Positions 32,492 through 44,405 of a DNA stretch of 64,000 nucleotides are shown in pieces. The DNA comes from Aquipseudomonas alcaligenes MRY13-0052 (lineage in GTDB: Bacteria > Pseudomonadota > Gammaproteobacteria > Pseudomonadales > Pseudomonadaceae), in NCBI GenBank assembly GCA_000474255.1, contig BATO01000027.1, positions 1-64,000 of the forward strand, given 5' to 3'. A program made the translations under genes and the position numbers. Each line of letters begins with the position of its first letter. Within the stretch, counting starts at the first letter, position 1. The notes beneath the pieces are model-generated. The model made no database searches, was not told the origin of the DNA, and worked only from the letters and a program-made list of their open reading frames with translations.

Positions 32492-33460
32492 TCAGTGCGT
32501 GCGTGCCACGGCGAAGCGAGTGAGCTCGATCAGGGCGTCGCGGTATTCGTTGCTCGGCAGCACTTCCAGGCAGGCGATGGCGCGTTCGGCGTAGTCGCGG
32601 GCGAGGCGGGCGGTGTAGTCCAGGGCGCCGGCGGCTTCGACGGCTGCGCGGACGCCTTCCAGGTCCTGGCTGCCGCCCTGCTGGATGGCCTGGCGGACCA
32701 CGGCGGCCTGCTCGGCGGTGCCGTCACGCATGGTGGCGATCAGCGGCAGGGTGGGCTTGCCTTCGGCGAGGTCGTCGCCGACGTTCTTGCCCAGGGTGGC
32801 GGCATCGCCGCGGTAGTCGAGCAGGTCGTCCACCAACTGGAAGGCGATGCCCAGGTAGTCACCGAAGGTGCGCAGGGCTTCGACCTGTTCGGCCGGGGCC
32901 TGGGCCAGTGCGGCGGCACTGTGGGTCGAGGCCTCGAAGAGCATCGCGGTCTTGCCGCGGATGACTTCCATATAGGTTTCTTCGGTGGTGCTGGCGTCGC
33001 GGATCTTCGACAGCTGCAGCACTTCGCCTTCGGCGATCACGCGGGTGGCCTGGGAGATGATGCGCATCACCGGCATCGAGCCCAGTTCCACCATCATTTC
33101 GAAGGAGCGCGCATAGAGGAAGTCGCCCACCAGCACGCTCGGCGCGTTGCCCCACAGCGCATTGGCGGTGGAACGGCCGCGACGCAGGCCGGAGGCATCG
33201 ACCACGTCGTCGTGCAGCAGGGTGGAGGTGTGCAGGAATTCGATGGTGGCGGCGAGCAGGCGCAGTTGCTCACCGCCAAAGCCCAGGGCGTTGCCGCTGA
33301 GCAGGACCAGGAGCGGACGCAGGCGCTTGCCGCCGGCGGACACGATGTAGTCGCCGATCTTCTCCACCAGGGGAACGCGGGAGGTGAGTTGCCGACGGAT
33401 GATGTCGTCGACTGCGGTAAAATCGTCCGCCACCACGCGGTAGAAGGCCTGGGGTTGCAT
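32492..33460 (-). CDS. ispB: Octaprenyl diphosphate synthase
   Basis: A 322-residue trans-polyprenyl synthase that extends farnesyl diphosphate with isopentenyl units to make the ubiquinone side chain. The first aspartate-rich motif is in STLLHDDVVDAS (about residue 84), and the second in FQLVDDLLDYRGD (about residue 209); GGKRLRPLLVLLS, which binds isopentenyl diphosphate, is at about 44. Length and position beside rplU-rpmA match P. aeruginosa and E. coli ispB. It is divergent from rplU. Confidence 0.95.
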   Translation of the reverse strand: MQPQAFYRVVADDFTAVDDIIRRQLTSRVPLVEKIGDYIVSAGGKRLRPLLVLLSGNALGFGGEQLRLLAATIEFLHTSTLLHDDVVDASGLRRGRSTANALWGNAPSVLVGDFLYARSFEMMVELGSMPVMRIISQATRVIAEGEVLQLSKIRDASTTEETYMEVIRGKTAMLFEASTHSAAALAQAPAEQVEALRTFGDYLGIAFQLVDDLLDYRGDAATLGKNVGDDLAEGKPTLPLIATMRDGTAEQAAVVRQAIQQGGSQDLEGVRAAVEAAGALDYTARLARDYAERAIACLEVLPSNEYRDALIELTRFAVARTH

Positions 33461-33539
33461 CAGCGAGGGGTGCTCCTTTGAGGTTGCGCGGCATGCTAGG
33501 GGGCAGGGTGGGGGCTGTCAAGGCGAGTACCAGCGGTGC

Positions 33540-33568
33540 TTGCGCGGCAATCATGGCTTGCGTACAAT
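33540..33568 (+). promoter_or_regulatory. Sigma-70 promoter of rplU-rpmA
   Basis: TTGCGC (33540-33545) and TACAAT (33563-33568) are separated by exactly 17 bases and lie 137 bases before rplU. The long leader between them and rplU could carry regulation. Confidence 0.7.
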
Positions 33569-33704
33569 CGCGGCCCCTGAACTTCCTTGGGCATTTTCCT
33601 GCCTTACGCAATTGCACGGGTTCCAGTTCCGGCCCCATGCAGCCATGCCGACCCCTACTTATTTCTATAAAGCGTCGGGTGAGCAGGTTTAACGGAGAAA
33701 ATCC

Positions 33705-34016
33705 ATGTACGCAGTTATCGTTACCGGCGGCAAGCAATACAAAGTCGCTGAAGGTGAATTCCTCAAGATCGAGAAGCTCGAGATCGCTACCGGCGAATCC
33801 GTGACCTTCGATCGCGTTCTGCTGATCGGCAATGGCGACGACGTGAAAATCGGCGCTCCGGTCGTTGATGGCGCCAAAGTAGTCGCTGAAGTGGTCGCTC
33901 AAGGCCGTCACGACAAAGTGCGCATCATCAAGTTCCGCCGTCGTAAGCACCACATGAAGCGCCAGGGCCACCGCCAGTGGTTCACTGAAATCAAAATCAC
34001 CGGCATCCAGGCCTAA
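33705..34016 (+). CDS. rplU: Ribosomal protein bL21
   Basis: A 103-residue 50S protein. [25 protein letters not shown] at the start and [26 protein letters not shown] at the end are unmistakable for bL21. AACGGAG precedes the ATG by about 8 bases. It is first in the rplU-rpmA pair. Confidence 0.98.
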   Translation: MYAVIVTGGKQYKVAEGEFLKIEKLEIATGESVTFDRVLLIGNGDDVKIGAPVVDGAKVVAEVVAQGRHDKVRIIKFRRRKHHMKRQGHRQWFTEIKITGIQA

Positions 34017-34041
34017 TTTCCTTTTTTGGAGGATTTGACTC

Positions 34042-34299
34042 ATGGCACACAAAAAAGCTGGCGGTTCTACCCGCAACGGCCGCGACTCAGAAAGTAAACG
34101 CCTTGGCGTGAAACTGTACGGCGGCCAGGTCATCAAGGCCGGCAACATCATCGTGCGTCAGCGCGGCACCAAGTTCCACGCCGGTTACGGCGTTGGCCTG
34201 GGCAAAGACCACACCCTGTTCGCGAAAGTGGACGGCGTGGTCAAGTTCGAGGTCAAAGGCGCTTTCGGTCGCAAGTACGTGAGCGTCGTCGCGGCCTAA
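34042..34299 (+). CDS. rpmA: Ribosomal protein bL27
   Basis: An 85-residue 50S protein whose N-terminus [20 protein letters not shown] reaches the peptidyl-transferase centre. There is no cleavable N-terminal extension of the Firmicutes kind. GGAGG stands about 8 bases before the ATG. The gene follows rplU by 25 bases and is followed by a terminator. Confidence 0.98.
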   Translation: MAHKKAGGSTRNGRDSESKRLGVKLYGGQVIKAGNIIVRQRGTKFHAGYGVGLGKDHTLFAKVDGVVKFEVKGAFGRKYVSVVAA

Positions 34300-34314
34300 T
34301 CGCGACTCCGCTGC

Positions 34315-34347
34315 AAAAGCCCTGTCTCGCGACGGGGCTTTTTTGTT
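34315..34347 (+). terminator. Terminator after rpmA
   Basis: AAAAGCCCTGTC and GACGGGGCTTTT (one G-T pair) with a TCGC loop, then TTGTTT. It separates the ribosomal pair from obgE. Confidence 0.88.
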
Positions 34348-34355
34348 TCTGATAG

Positions 34356-35660
<1,305 letters not shown>

Positions 35661-35740
35661 TGAATGCGCCGCTCGGCGCAAATGATCGCCATAGGCTGTG
35701 CGCCATGGGCCGCACGGCTTTCTAGCTAAGGTTGGAAGAT

Positions 35741-36859
35741 ATGCGGGACAAGGTGACGGGCGCGCAGCGCTGGGTGGTCAAGATCGGCAGTGCGCTGCTG
35801 ACGGCGGATGGTCGTGGTCTCGACCGTGATGCCATGGCGGTCTGGGTCGAGCAGATGGTGGCCCTGCGCAATGCCGGGGTCGAGCTGGTGCTGGTTTCCT
35901 CTGGTGCTGTGGCGGCGGGCATGAGCCGTCTGGGCTGGAATGCCCGGCCGAAAGCCATGCATGAGCTGCAGGCCGCGGCTGCGGTGGGGCAGATGGGGTT
36001 GGTGCAGGCCTGGGAGTCGAGCTTCGGCGAGCATGGCCGGCACACCGCGCAGATTCTCCTGACCCATGACGACCTCTCCGACCGCAAGCGCTACCTCAAT
36101 GCGCGCAGCACCCTGCGCACTCTGGTCGAGCTCGGCACCATTCCGGTGATCAACGAGAACGATACGGTGGTCACCGATGAAATCCGTTTCGGCGACAACG
36201 ACACCCTCGCGGCCCTGGTGGCCAACCTGGTCGAAGCTGATCTGCTGGTGATCCTCACCGATCGCGACGGCATGTTCGATGCCGATCCGCGCCACAATCC
36301 CGATGCCCAGCTGATTTTCGAGGCCCGTGCCGATGACCCGGCGCTGGACGCCGTGGCGGGCGGCACCGGTGGTGCACTGGGGCGTGGCGGCATGCAGACC
36401 AAGCTGCGTGCGGCGCGCCTGGCGGCCCGTTCCGGCGCGCATACGGTGATCGTTGGTGGGCGCATCGAGCGGGTGCTGGATCGCCTCAAGGCGGGCGAAC
36501 GACTGGGTACCCTGCTGGCGCCCGAGCGCGGCATGCTGGCGGCACGCAAGCAGTGGCTGGCTGGTCATCTGCAGACCCGTGGCACCCTGGTGCTGGACGC
36601 GGGTGCCGTGAAGGCCCTGCGTGACGATCGCAAGAGCTTGCTGCCGGTGGGCGTGAAGGCCGTGCAGGGCAGCTTCCGCCGTGGCGAGATGGTGGTCTGT
36701 GTCGGGCTGGATGGGCGCGAGGTGGCGCGCGGCCTGGTCAACTACAGTGCCCTGGAGGCGCAGAAGATCATCGGGCAGTCCTCCGAACAGGTGGAGAAGC
36801 TGCTGGGTTATGTCGATGAGCCCGAGCTGGTGCATCGGGACAATCTGGTTCTGGTCTGA
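35741..36859 (+). CDS. proB: Glutamate 5-kinase
   Basis: A 372-residue enzyme that phosphorylates glutamate in the first step of proline synthesis. The amino-acid-kinase domain starts [15 protein letters not shown] and includes [30 protein letters not shown] and [13 protein letters not shown] domain follows (about 280-372: [31 protein letters not shown]). I take the ATG at 35741 with AAGG upstream; a TTG nine bases earlier is possible. It is co-transcribed with creA, 12 bases downstream. Confidence 0.95.
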   Translation: MRDKVTGAQRWVVKIGSALLTADGRGLDRDAMAVWVEQMVALRNAGVELVLVSSGAVAAGMSRLGWNARPKAMHELQAAAAVGQMGLVQAWESSFGEHGRHTAQILLTHDDLSDRKRYLNARSTLRTLVELGTIPVINENDTVVTDEIRFGDNDTLAALVANLVEADLLVILTDRDGMFDADPRHNPDAQLIFEARADDPALDAVAGGTGGALGRGGMQTKLRAARLAARSGAHTVIVGGRIERVLDRLKAGERLGTLLAPERGMLAARKQWLAGHLQTRGTLVLDAGAVKALRDDRKSLLPVGVKAVQGSFRRGEMVVCVGLDGREVARGLVNYSALEAQKIIGQSSEQVEKLLGYVDEPELVHRDNLVLV

Positions 36860-36871
36860 AGGAGCGTTCGG

Positions 36872-37336
36872 ATGCGCGTGATCAAGGGATTGTCGGCATT
36901 GGTGTTGTGCATGCCTTTGCTGGCCGCTGCGGAGGAGATCGGTTCGGTCTCCACCGTGTTCAAGTGGGTGGGGCCGAACGACAAGATCGTCGTCGAGGCT
37001 TTCGATGACCCCAAGGTGGAGGGCGTGACCTGCTACCTGTCGCGCGCCAAGACCGGCGGAGTGAAGGGTGGGCTCGGCCTGGCGGAGGATCGTGCCGAGG
37101 CTTCCATCGCGTGCCGCCAGGTTGGGGCGATTCACTTCAAGGGCGAATTGAAGGATGGCGAGGAGGTCTTCAAGGAGCGCACCTCGCTGGTGTTCAAGAC
37201 CATGCAGGTGGTGCGTTTCTTCGACCAGAAGCGCAATACGCTGGTGTACCTGGTGTACAGCGATCGGGTGATCGAGGGCAGTCCGCAGAATGCGGTCACG
37301 GCGATCCCGATCCTGCCCTGGGCCGAGTCGCGCTGA
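36872..37336 (+). CDS. creA: CreA family exported protein
   Basis: A 154-residue protein with signal peptide [20 protein letters not shown], then [20 protein letters not shown] and [20 protein letters not shown], the hallmarks of the CreA family. Two cysteines (TCYLS and IACRQ) fit a periplasmic disulphide. The function of CreA is unknown even in E. coli. AAGGAG lies 8 bases before the ATG. It ends the proB operon at a terminator. Confidence 0.92.
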   Translation: MRVIKGLSALVLCMPLLAAAEEIGSVSTVFKWVGPNDKIVVEAFDDPKVEGVTCYLSRAKTGGVKGGLGLAEDRAEASIACRQVGAIHFKGELKDGEEVFKERTSLVFKTMQVVRFFDQKRNTLVYLVYSDRVIEGSPQNAVTAIPILPWAESR

Positions 37337-37341
37337 AGATC

Positions 37342-37367
37342 AAAAGCCCGGTTCGCCGGGCTTTTTT
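37342..37367 (+). terminator. Terminator of proB-creA
   Basis: AAAAGCCCGG and CCGGGCTTTT with a TTCG tetraloop, then TTG. It lies 6 bases after the creA stop codon. Confidence 0.9.
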
Positions 37368-37402
37368 GTGGTCGCGCTTCGGCGATGCTTTTTCGCGGGC
37401 AA

Positions 37403-37430
37403 TAAAAAACCGGCCCTGAGGCCGGTCTTT
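37403..37430 (-). terminator. Terminator of rpsT
   Basis: On the minus strand ACCGGCC and GGCCGGT close the loop TCAG and are followed by TTTTTTATT. It lies 19 bases after the rpsT stop. Confidence 0.9.
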
Positions 37431-37445
37431 CATCAGAAGCAAAGC

Positions 37446-37721
37446 TTAGGCAGCAGCCTGGCCGAGCGCCTTGATGTGGGCGTTCAGGCGGCTCTTGTGA
37501 CGAGCAGCTTTGTTCTTGTGGATGATGCCCTTGTCGGCCATACGGTCGATTACCGGAACAGCCAGGGTGTAGGCGTTCTGGGCCTTGGGCAGGTCCTTGG
37601 CATCGATCGCCTTGACGACGTTCTTGATGTAGGTACGGACCATGGAGCGCAGGCTGGCGTTATGGCTACGACGCTTCTCAGCCTGTTTTGCGCGTTTTTT
37701 GGCAGAAGGTGTATTGGCCAC
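37446..37721 (-). CDS. rpsT: Ribosomal protein bS20
   Basis: A 91-residue 30S protein, (V/M)[20 protein letters not shown], with the usual Ala/Lys-rich helices and an ALGQAAA end. It starts with GTG, not ATG; the frame runs on upstream but GAGGAG lies 7 bases before this GTG and the family N-terminus begins here. Rare start codons are known for rpsT (UUG in E. coli), where they take part in autoregulation. It is divergent from murJ. Confidence 0.96.
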   Translation of the reverse strand: MANTPSAKKRAKQAEKRRSHNASLRSMVRTYIKNVVKAIDAKDLPKAQNAYTLAVPVIDRMADKGIIHKNKAARHKSRLNAHIKALGQAAA

Positions 37722-37982
37722 CGTCAAGCTCCTCGAAAACTGGGGGGATACAAACAAATAAGGCCGCGAATCATGCCGATGCGATGAAGCAATGTCAAGG
37801 GCAGGTACGGCTTCCCTACAAAGGGGCGACGAGCGTACCTCAGATCGGCGGGCAGCGTGATTTATTTCTGCACCGGCTCTACACTCGCGGCCTCCGAAAA
37901 CCAGCGCGTTGGCCTGGTTGCGGCCCCGCCCGCCGGGCGCAAACCCTTCATGTTCACCCCGGAATGCAAGCAGCCTGACCTT

Positions 37983-39518
37983 ATGAACCTGCTCAAATCG
38001 CTGGCGGCCGTCAGTTCCATCACCATGCTTTCTCGGGTCCTCGGGTTCGTTCGCGACACCATCGTGGCGCGCATCTTCGGTGCCGGCGTGGCGACCGACG
38101 CCTTCTTCGTTGCCTTCAAGCTGCCCAACCTGCTGCGGCGGATTTTCGCCGAAGGCGCGTTCTCCCAGGCCTTCGTGCCGATCCTGGCGGAGTACAAGAG
38201 CCAGCAGGGGGAGGAAGCGACCCGCACCTTCCTGGCGTATGTATCCGGCTTGCTGACGCTGGTGCTGGCGATTGTCACGGCCATCGGCATGCTCGCCGCG
38301 CCCTGGGTGATCTGGGCCACGGCGCCGGGCTTCACCGATACGCCGGAAAAATTCGAGCTGACCACCTCGCTGCTGCGGGTGACTTTCCCCTACATCTTCC
38401 TTATCTCTCTCTCGTCCCTGGCCGGGGCTGTGCTCAATACCTGGAACCGTTTCGCCGTGCCGGCCTTCGTGCCGACCCTGCTGAACGTGGCGATGATCAT
38501 CTTCGCGCTGTTCCTGACACCTTATTTCGACCCGCCGGTGATGGCCCTGGGCTGGGCGACCCTGGCCGGCGGCCTGGCGCAGTTGCTGTACCAGCTGCCG
38601 CACCTGAAACGCATCGGCATGCTCGTGCTGCCGCGCCTGAACCTGCGGGACAGCGGCGTATGGCGGGTGATGAAGCAGATGGGGCCGGCGATCTTCGGCG
38701 TTTCGGTGAGCCAGATCTCGCTGATCATCAACACCATCTTCGCGTCCTTCCTGGCGGCGGGCTCGGTGTCGTGGATGTACTATGCCGACCGCCTGATGGA
38801 GCTGCCGTCCGGTGTGCTGGGCGTGGCCCTGGGCACCATTCTCCTGCCGTCGCTGGCCAAGACCTATGCCAGCGATGATCGCCAGGCCTATTCGCAGCTG
38901 CTGGATTGGGGGCTGCGCCTGTGCTTCTTGCTGGTGCTGCCTTGCGCACTGGCGTTGGCGCTGATCGCCGAGCCGCTGACGGTGTCGCTGTTCCAGTACG
39001 GCAAGTTCAGCGCCCATGATACGGAGATGACCCAGCGTGCACTGATCGCTTACTCGGCGGGGCTGCTGGGGATCATTCTGGTCAAGGTGCTAGCGCCTGG
39101 CTTCTACGCCCGGCAGAACCTGCGCACGCCGGTGCGTATCGCCCTGTTCACCCTGGTTGCGACGCAACTGATGAACCTCGTCTTCATCGGCCCGCTGCAG
39201 CACGCCGGGCTGGCATTGGCCATTGGCCTGGCCGCTTGCCTCAATGCCGCGCTGCTGTTCTGGCAATTGCGCCGGCAGAAGCTGTTCGAGCCGCAGCCCG
39301 GTTGGCCGATGTTCCTGACCAAGCTGCTGGTGGCGGTGGCCTTGATGGCGGCGGTGCTGGTGGGCGGCATGTGGCTGCTACCGGCCTGGGACCAGGGCGA
39401 CATGCTGGTGCGCCTGTTGCGCCTGGGTGGGTTGGTCACGGCAGGGGCGCTGAGCTATTTCGCGACCTTGGCGCTGCTCGGCTTCCGCCTGCGACACTTC
39501 GCCCGACGTGCGATCTGA
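37983..39518 (+). CDS. murJ: MurJ lipid II flippase
   Basis: A 511-residue inner-membrane protein of the MOP exporter superfamily with about 14 hydrophobic helices. Family stretches are [64 protein letters not shown] and [20 protein letters not shown]. It flips lipid II to the periplasmic face for peptidoglycan synthesis. The ATG at 37983 gives the standard N-terminus; in-frame starts upstream give unrelated sequence. It precedes ribF as in P. aeruginosa. Confidence 0.95.
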   Translation: MNLLKSLAAVSSITMLSRVLGFVRDTIVARIFGAGVATDAFFVAFKLPNLLRRIFAEGAFSQAFVPILAEYKSQQGEEATRTFLAYVSGLLTLVLAIVTAIGMLAAPWVIWATAPGFTDTPEKFELTTSLLRVTFPYIFLISLSSLAGAVLNTWNRFAVPAFVPTLLNVAMIIFALFLTPYFDPPVMALGWATLAGGLAQLLYQLPHLKRIGMLVLPRLNLRDSGVWRVMKQMGPAIFGVSVSQISLIINTIFASFLAAGSVSWMYYADRLMELPSGVLGVALGTILLPSLAKTYASDDRQAYSQLLDWGLRLCFLLVLPCALALALIAEPLTVSLFQYGKFSAHDTEMTQRALIAYSAGLLGIILVKVLAPGFYARQNLRTPVRIALFTLVATQLMNLVFIGPLQHAGLALAIGLAACLNAALLFWQLRRQKLFEPQPGWPMFLTKLLVAVALMAAVLVGGMWLLPAWDQGDMLVRLLRLGGLVTAGALSYFATLALLGFRLRHFARRAI

Positions 39519-39591
39519 GCTTCCCGGGGCCGCCTGATCGGGCATCGGCGCGGCCCGTCAGCGGCGCCTGTTGTCTGGCTGCGGGTGTGCG

Positions 39592-39597
39592 TATAAT
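39592..39597 (+). promoter_or_regulatory. -10 element for ribF and the downstream operon
   Basis: A perfect TATAAT stands 30 bases before the ribF ATG. TTGTCT at 39571 gives a short 15-base spacer, so the -35 is uncertain. Confidence 0.6.
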
Positions 39598-39626
39598 TCG
39601 GCCACTTTGTGAACAAGACGTGTGCT

Positions 39627-40565
39627 ATGCAGCTGGTCCGAGGCCTCCATAACCTGCGGCCCCAACTTGGGGGTTGCGTTGCCACCATCGGCAATTTCGA
39701 CGGCGTACACCGTGGCCATCAAGCCATTCTCAAACGCTTGCGCGAGCGCGCAGCCGAGTTGGGCGTGCCCAGCTGCGTGGTGATTTTCGAGCCGCAGCCC
39801 CGCGAGTTCTTCGGCCCCGATACCGCCCCCGTGCGGCTGACCCGCCTGCGCGACAAACTGGAGTTGCTGGCTGCCGAAGGTGTGGACCGCGTGCTGTGCC
39901 TGGCCTTCAACCGCCGGCTGCGCGAACTCAGCGCCGCCGAGTTCGTGCATGCGGTGCTGGTCGAGGGGCTTGGGGTCAAGCATCTGGAAGTGGGCGATGA
40001 CTTCCGCTTCGGCTGTGATCGCGCCGGCGACTTCGCATTCCTGCAGATGGCCGGTGCGGCCGAAGGCTTCAGCGTGGAAGCTGCTGCCACCGTCGAGCTG
40101 GATGACGTACGGGTGAGCAGTACGCGCGTGCGCCAGGCCCTGGCCGCCGCCGACTTCGCCCTGGCCGAGCGCCTGCTGGGCCGGCCTTTTTCCATCACCG
40201 GGCGGGTGCTGCACGGGCAGAAGCTGGCGCGCCAGCTGGGTACGCCCACGGCCAACGTGCAGCTCAAGCGCCGGCGCGTTCCCCTTTCCGGGGTTTTTCT
40301 GGTCAGCGTCGAACTGGACGGCCAGCGCCGCCCCGGCGTTGCCAACATCGGCGTGCGTCCCACCGTGAAGGGGGATGGCAAGGCCCACTTGGAAGTGCAT
40401 CTGCTGGATTACTCCGCCGATCTGTATGACCGGCGCATCAGCGTGACCTTCCACCACAAGCTGCGTGAAGAGCAGCGTTTCGCCTCCCTCGAGGCGTTGA
40501 AGTCGGCGATCGACGCGGACGTCGCCGCAGCCCGTGCCTACTGGCAAGGCATCCCAATTCAATGA
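39627..40565 (+). CDS. ribF: Bifunctional riboflavin kinase/FMN adenylyltransferase
   Basis: A 312-residue enzyme that turns riboflavin into FMN and then FAD. The N-terminal adenylyltransferase domain has ATIGNFDGVHRGHQAIL with the HxGH-like motif and VSSTRVRQAL. The C-terminal kinase domain has GRVLHGQKLARQLGTPTANV and GVANIGVRPTVKGDGKAHLEVHLLDY. I use the ATG at 39627 (MQLVRGLHNLRP); a GTG at 39609 is possible. It starts the ribF-ileS-lspA-fkpB-ispH operon. Confidence 0.95.
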   Translation: MQLVRGLHNLRPQLGGCVATIGNFDGVHRGHQAILKRLRERAAELGVPSCVVIFEPQPREFFGPDTAPVRLTRLRDKLELLAAEGVDRVLCLAFNRRLRELSAAEFVHAVLVEGLGVKHLEVGDDFRFGCDRAGDFAFLQMAGAAEGFSVEAAATVELDDVRVSSTRVRQALAAADFALAERLLGRPFSITGRVLHGQKLARQLGTPTANVQLKRRRVPLSGVFLVSVELDGQRRPGVANIGVRPTVKGDGKAHLEVHLLDYSADLYDRRISVTFHHKLREEQRFASLEALKSAIDADVAAARAYWQGIPIQ

Positions 40566-40580
40566 TGAGCCTGGACTGAC

Positions 40581-43412
40581 ATGACCGATTACAAAGCGAC
40601 CCTCAACCTGCCGGAAACGGCATTTCCGATGAAGGCCGGTCTTCCCCAGCGTGAGCCGGAGACCCTGCAGCGCTGGGACTCCATTGGGCTCTATCAGAAG
40701 CTGCGCCAGATCGGTGAGGGCCGCCCGAAGTTCGTCTTGCACGATGGCCCGCCCTATGCAAACGGCAGCATCCACATCGGTCACGCGGTCAACAAGATCC
40801 TCAAGGACATCATTCTCCGTTCCAAGACCCTGGCGGGCTTCGATGCCCCCTATGTACCGGGCTGGGACTGCCACGGCCTGCCGATCGAGCACAAGGTCGA
40901 GACCACCCACGGCAAGAACCTGCCCGCCGACAAGACCCGCGAACTCTGCCGAGCCTATGCCGCCGAGCAGATCGAAGGGCAGAAGGCCGATTTCATCCGC
41001 CTGGGTGTATTGGGCGAATGGGACAACCCCTACAAGACCATGGACTTCGCCAACGAGGCCGGTGAAATCCGCGCCCTGGCCGAGATGGTCAAGCAGGGCT
41101 TCGTGTTCAAGGGCCTGAAACCGGTCAACTGGTGCTTCGATTGCGGTTCCGCCCTGGCCGAGGCCGAGGTGGAGTACCAGGACAAGAAGTCCGACGCCAT
41201 CGATGTCGCCTTCCTGGTCGAAGACGCCGACAAGCTGGCCGCGGCATTCGGCCTGTCGAGCCTGGCCAAGCCGGCCGCCATCGTCATCTGGACCACCACC
41301 CCCTGGACCATCCCGGCCAACCAGGCGCTGAACGTCCACCCCGAGTTCAACTACGCCCTGGTCGATACCGGCGCGCGCCTGCTGTTGCTGGCCGAAGAGC
41401 TGGTGGAGTCCTGCCTGGCGCGCTTCGGCCTTGAAGGCCAGGTGATCGCCACCGCCAAGGGCGAAGCGCTGGAGAACATCCGCTTCCGCCACCCGTTCTA
41501 CGAGCGCCTGTCGCCGGTCTACCTGGCCGAGTACGTCGAGCTGGGTGCCGGTACCGGTGTGGTTCACTCCGCGCCGGCCTATGGCGAGGACGACTTCCGT
41601 TCCTGCAAACACTACGGCATGAGCAACGACGACATCCTCAGCCCGGTGCAGAGCAATGGCGTCTATGTACAGGACCTGCCCTTCTTCGGCGGCCAGTTCA
41701 TCTGGAAGGCCAACCCGGCCATCGTCGCCAAGCTGGAAGAAGTCGGTGCGCTGCTCAAGCACGAGAGCATCAACCACAGCTACATGCACTGCTGGCGACA
41801 CAAGACCCCGCTGATCTACCGCGCCACCGCGCAGTGGTTCGTCGGCATGGACAAGCAGCCCAACGAAGGCGCCACCCTGCGCGAGCGCGCGCTGGCCGGC
41901 ATCGAGCAGACCGAGTTCGTACCCGCCTGGGGCCAGGCGCGCCTGCACAACATGATCGCCGGCCGCCCGGACTGGTGCATCTCGCGCCAGCGCAACTGGG
42001 GCGTGCCGATCCCGTTCTTCCTGCACAAGGCCACCGGTGAGCTGCACCCGCGCACCGTCGAGCTGATGGAGGAAGTGGCCAAGCGCGTCGAACAGGAAGG
42101 CATCGAAGCCTGGTTCAAGCTGGACGCCGCCGAGCTGCTGGGTGACGAAGCCCCGCAATACGACAAGATCAGCGACACCCTGGACGTGTGGTTCGACTCC
42201 GGCACCACCCACTGGCACGTGCTGCGCGGCTCGCACCCGCTGGGCCACGCCAGCGGCCCGCGCGCCGACCTGTACCTGGAAGGCTCGGACCAGCACCGCG
42301 GCTGGTTCCATTCGTCCCTGCTGACCGGTTGCGCCATCGACAACCACCCGCCGTACCGCGCGCTGCTGACCCACGGCTTCACCGTCGACGAGTCCGGCCG
42401 CAAGATGTCCAAGTCCCTGGGCAACACCGTGGTGCCGCAGACGGTGATCGACACCCTGGGTGCCGACATCCTGCGCCTGTGGGTTGCGTCCACCGACTAC
42501 TCCGGCGAGATCGCCGTTTCCCAGCAGATCCTGCAGCGCAGCGCCGATGCCTATCGCCGCATCCGCAACACCACGCGCTTCATGCTCTCCAACCTCTCGG
42601 GCTTCGACCCGGCGCAGCACCTGGTGCCGGTGGAGAACATGCTGGCCCTGGACCGCTGGGCCGTGGACCGTACCCTGCAGCTGCAGCGCGAGCTGGAAGA
42701 AGCCTACGGCGAGTACCGCTTCTGGAACGTCTACTCCCGCGTGCACAACTTCTGCGTGCAGGAGCTGGGCGGCTTCTACCTCGACATCATCAAGGACCGC
42801 CAGTACACCACCCAGGCCGACAGCCTGGCGCGTCGATCCTGCCAGTCCGCGCTGTTCCACATCGTCGAGGCTCTGGTGCGCTGGGTTGCGCCGATCCTGG
42901 CCTTCACCGCCGAGGAAGTCTGGCAGTTCATGCCGGGCGAGCGTGGTGAGTCGGTGATGCTCAACACCTGGTACCAGGGCCTGAGCGAGCTGCCGGAAGG
43001 CTTCGAGATGAGCAACGCCTTCTGGGAGGACGTGGTCGCGGTCAAGGCTTCGGTGAACAAGGAGCTGGAGAACCTGCGTACCGCCAAGGCCATCGGCGGC
43101 AGCCTGCAGGCCGAGGTCACGGTCTTCGCCGAGGAATCCCTGGCTACCAAGCTGGCCAAGCTGGGCAACGAACTGCGCTTCGTTCTGATCACTTCCACCG
43201 CCGACGTGCAGCCTCTGGCCGCCGCACCGGCCGATGCAGTGGAAACCGAGGTGCCGGGCCTGAAACTGAAGATCCTAAAGTCCGTCCACGCCAAGTGCGG
43301 TCGTTGCTGGCACCACCGCGCGGATGTCGGCGTGAACGCTGCGCACCCTGAGCTGTGCGGCCGTTGCGTCGAGAACATCGAAGGTGCTGGCGAGGTTCGC
43401 CACTATGCCTGA
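40581..43412 (+). CDS. ileS: Isoleucyl-tRNA synthetase
   Basis: A 943-residue class I synthetase. The HIGH motif is in [12 protein letters not shown] (about residue 63) and the KMSKS motif in [30 protein letters not shown] marks the editing domain. The C-terminus has the zinc finger [12 protein letters not shown] and CGRCVENI expected of the bacterial mupirocin-sensitive type. Its last codons overlap the lspA start by eight bases. Confidence 0.97.
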   Translation: MTDYKATLNLPETAFPMKAGLPQREPETLQRWDSIGLYQKLRQIGEGRPKFVLHDGPPYANGSIHIGHAVNKILKDIILRSKTLAGFDAPYVPGWDCHGLPIEHKVETTHGKNLPADKTRELCRAYAAEQIEGQKADFIRLGVLGEWDNPYKTMDFANEAGEIRALAEMVKQGFVFKGLKPVNWCFDCGSALAEAEVEYQDKKSDAIDVAFLVEDADKLAAAFGLSSLAKPAAIVIWTTTPWTIPANQALNVHPEFNYALVDTGARLLLLAEELVESCLARFGLEGQVIATAKGEALENIRFRHPFYERLSPVYLAEYVELGAGTGVVHSAPAYGEDDFRSCKHYGMSNDDILSPVQSNGVYVQDLPFFGGQFIWKANPAIVAKLEEVGALLKHESINHSYMHCWRHKTPLIYRATAQWFVGMDKQPNEGATLRERALAGIEQTEFVPAWGQARLHNMIAGRPDWCISRQRNWGVPIPFFLHKATGELHPRTVELMEEVAKRVEQEGIEAWFKLDAAELLGDEAPQYDKISDTLDVWFDSGTTHWHVLRGSHPLGHASGPRADLYLEGSDQHRGWFHSSLLTGCAIDNHPPYRALLTHGFTVDESGRKMSKSLGNTVVPQTVIDTLGADILRLWVASTDYSGEIAVSQQILQRSADAYRRIRNTTRFMLSNLSGFDPAQHLVPVENMLALDRWAVDRTLQLQRELEEAYGEYRFWNVYSRVHNFCVQELGGFYLDIIKDRQYTTQADSLARRSCQSALFHIVEALVRWVAPILAFTAEEVWQFMPGERGESVMLNTWYQGLSELPEGFEMSNAFWEDVVAVKASVNKELENLRTAKAIGGSLQAEVTVFAEESLATKLAKLGNELRFVLITSTADVQPLAAAPADAVETEVPGLKLKILKSVHAKCGRCWHHRADVGVNAAHPELCGRCVENIEGAGEVRHYA

Positions 43413-43911
43413 GGCCCGTTTTGGCCGTCTCGGCTGGCTGCTGCTGAGCGTCCTGGTGTTCGTGCTGGACCAGGGTTCCAAGCTGGTCGTTCTGGATGTG
43501 ATCCCCAAGCACGCTCGTTGGACCGTTATACCCGGCTGGTTCGACTGGACCCATGTGTACAACACCGGTGCCGCCTTCAGTTTCCTCGCCGACAGCTCCG
43601 GCTGGCAGCGCTGGTTCTTCGCCCTGATCGCTCTGGTGGTCAGCGGCGTGCTGGTGGTCTGGCTCAAGCGCCTGAAGGCCGACGAAACCTGGCTGGCCAT
43701 TGCGCTGGCCATGGTCCTCGGTGGCGCACTGGGCAACCTCTATGACCGCGTGGTGCTTGGCCACGTGGTCGACTTCATCCTGGTGCATTGGCAGGATCGC
43801 TGGTACTTCCCCGCGTTCAACCTGGCCGATACCGCCATCACCCTGGGCGCCATCATGCTGGCGCTGGATATGTTCAAGTCGAAGACGTCCGGAGAACCCG
43901 CTCATGACTGA
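43405..43911 (+). CDS. lspA: Lipoprotein signal peptidase (LspA)
   Basis: A 168-residue inner-membrane aspartic protease that removes the signal peptide from diacylated prolipoproteins. It has four hydrophobic helices and the catalytic aspartates in [16 protein letters not shown] and [24 protein letters not shown] is the conserved loop. The ATG at 43405 lies inside the end of ileS; an upstream in-frame ATG at 43384 is less likely. It overlaps fkpB by eight bases, so all three are coupled. Confidence 0.95.
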   Translation: MPEARFGRLGWLLLSVLVFVLDQGSKLVVLDVIPKHARWTVIPGWFDWTHVYNTGAAFSFLADSSGWQRWFFALIALVVSGVLVVWLKRLKADETWLAIALAMVLGGALGNLYDRVVLGHVVDFILVHWQDRWYFPAFNLADTAITLGAIMLALDMFKSKTSGEPAHD

Positions 43912-44356
43912 GTCTCTCGCCACTGAGTCGCGCATCGGTCCGGATGCCCGGGTCACCCTGCATTTCGCCATCAAGCTGGAGAACGGTGATGTCGTCGACA
44001 GCACCTTCGACCGCCAGCCGGCCACCTTCAAGGTCGGCGATGGCAACCTGTTGCCGGGTTTCGAGGGCGCGCTGTTCGGCCTCAAGGCCGGTGACAAGCG
44101 GGTGCTGCCGATCGAGCCGGAGCAGGGTTTCGGCCAGCCGAACTCGCAGAACGTGCAGGTCATGCCGCGCAGCCAGTTCCAGGACATGGAACTCTCCGAA
44201 GGCCTGCTGATCATCTTCAATGACGCCGCCAACACCGAGTTGCCTGGCGTGGTGAAGCGCTTCGACGACAGCCATGTGACCATCGACTTCAACCACCCGC
44301 TGTCCGGCAAATCGCTGCGCTTCGAGGTGGAGATTCTGGCAGTCGAGCCGGCGTGA
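43904..44356 (+). CDS. fkpB: SlpA/FkpB-type FKBP peptidyl-prolyl isomerase
   Basis: A 150-residue cytoplasmic FKBP of the SlyD/SlpA type: [40 protein letters not shown], then the inserted chaperone flap beginning [21 protein letters not shown], and [18 protein letters not shown]. It lacks the His-rich tail of SlyD, which points to SlpA/FkpB. Its start overlaps lspA, and it is followed by ispH, the usual order in gammaproteobacteria. Confidence 0.93.
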   Translation: MTESLATESRIGPDARVTLHFAIKLENGDVVDSTFDRQPATFKVGDGNLLPGFEGALFGLKAGDKRVLPIEPEQGFGQPNSQNVQVMPRSQFQDMELSEGLLIIFNDAANTELPGVVKRFDDSHVTIDFNHPLSGKSLRFEVEILAVEPA

Positions 44357-44405
44357 TTTCAGCTCCCGCAGGGGAGGGCGGCCGCAAGGCCAAGAGGTAG
44401 ACAGC

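Noticed and set aside
37446-39017. Long minus-strand extension of rpsT through murJ
   Set aside because: Only the last 91 residues match a protein (bS20), with a GTG start and a good ribosome-binding site; the rest is the shadow of murJ.
39558-42860. An 1100-residue minus-strand frame opposite ribF and ileS
   Set aside because: Same kind of antisense shadow; ribF and ileS are unmistakable and fill the region.
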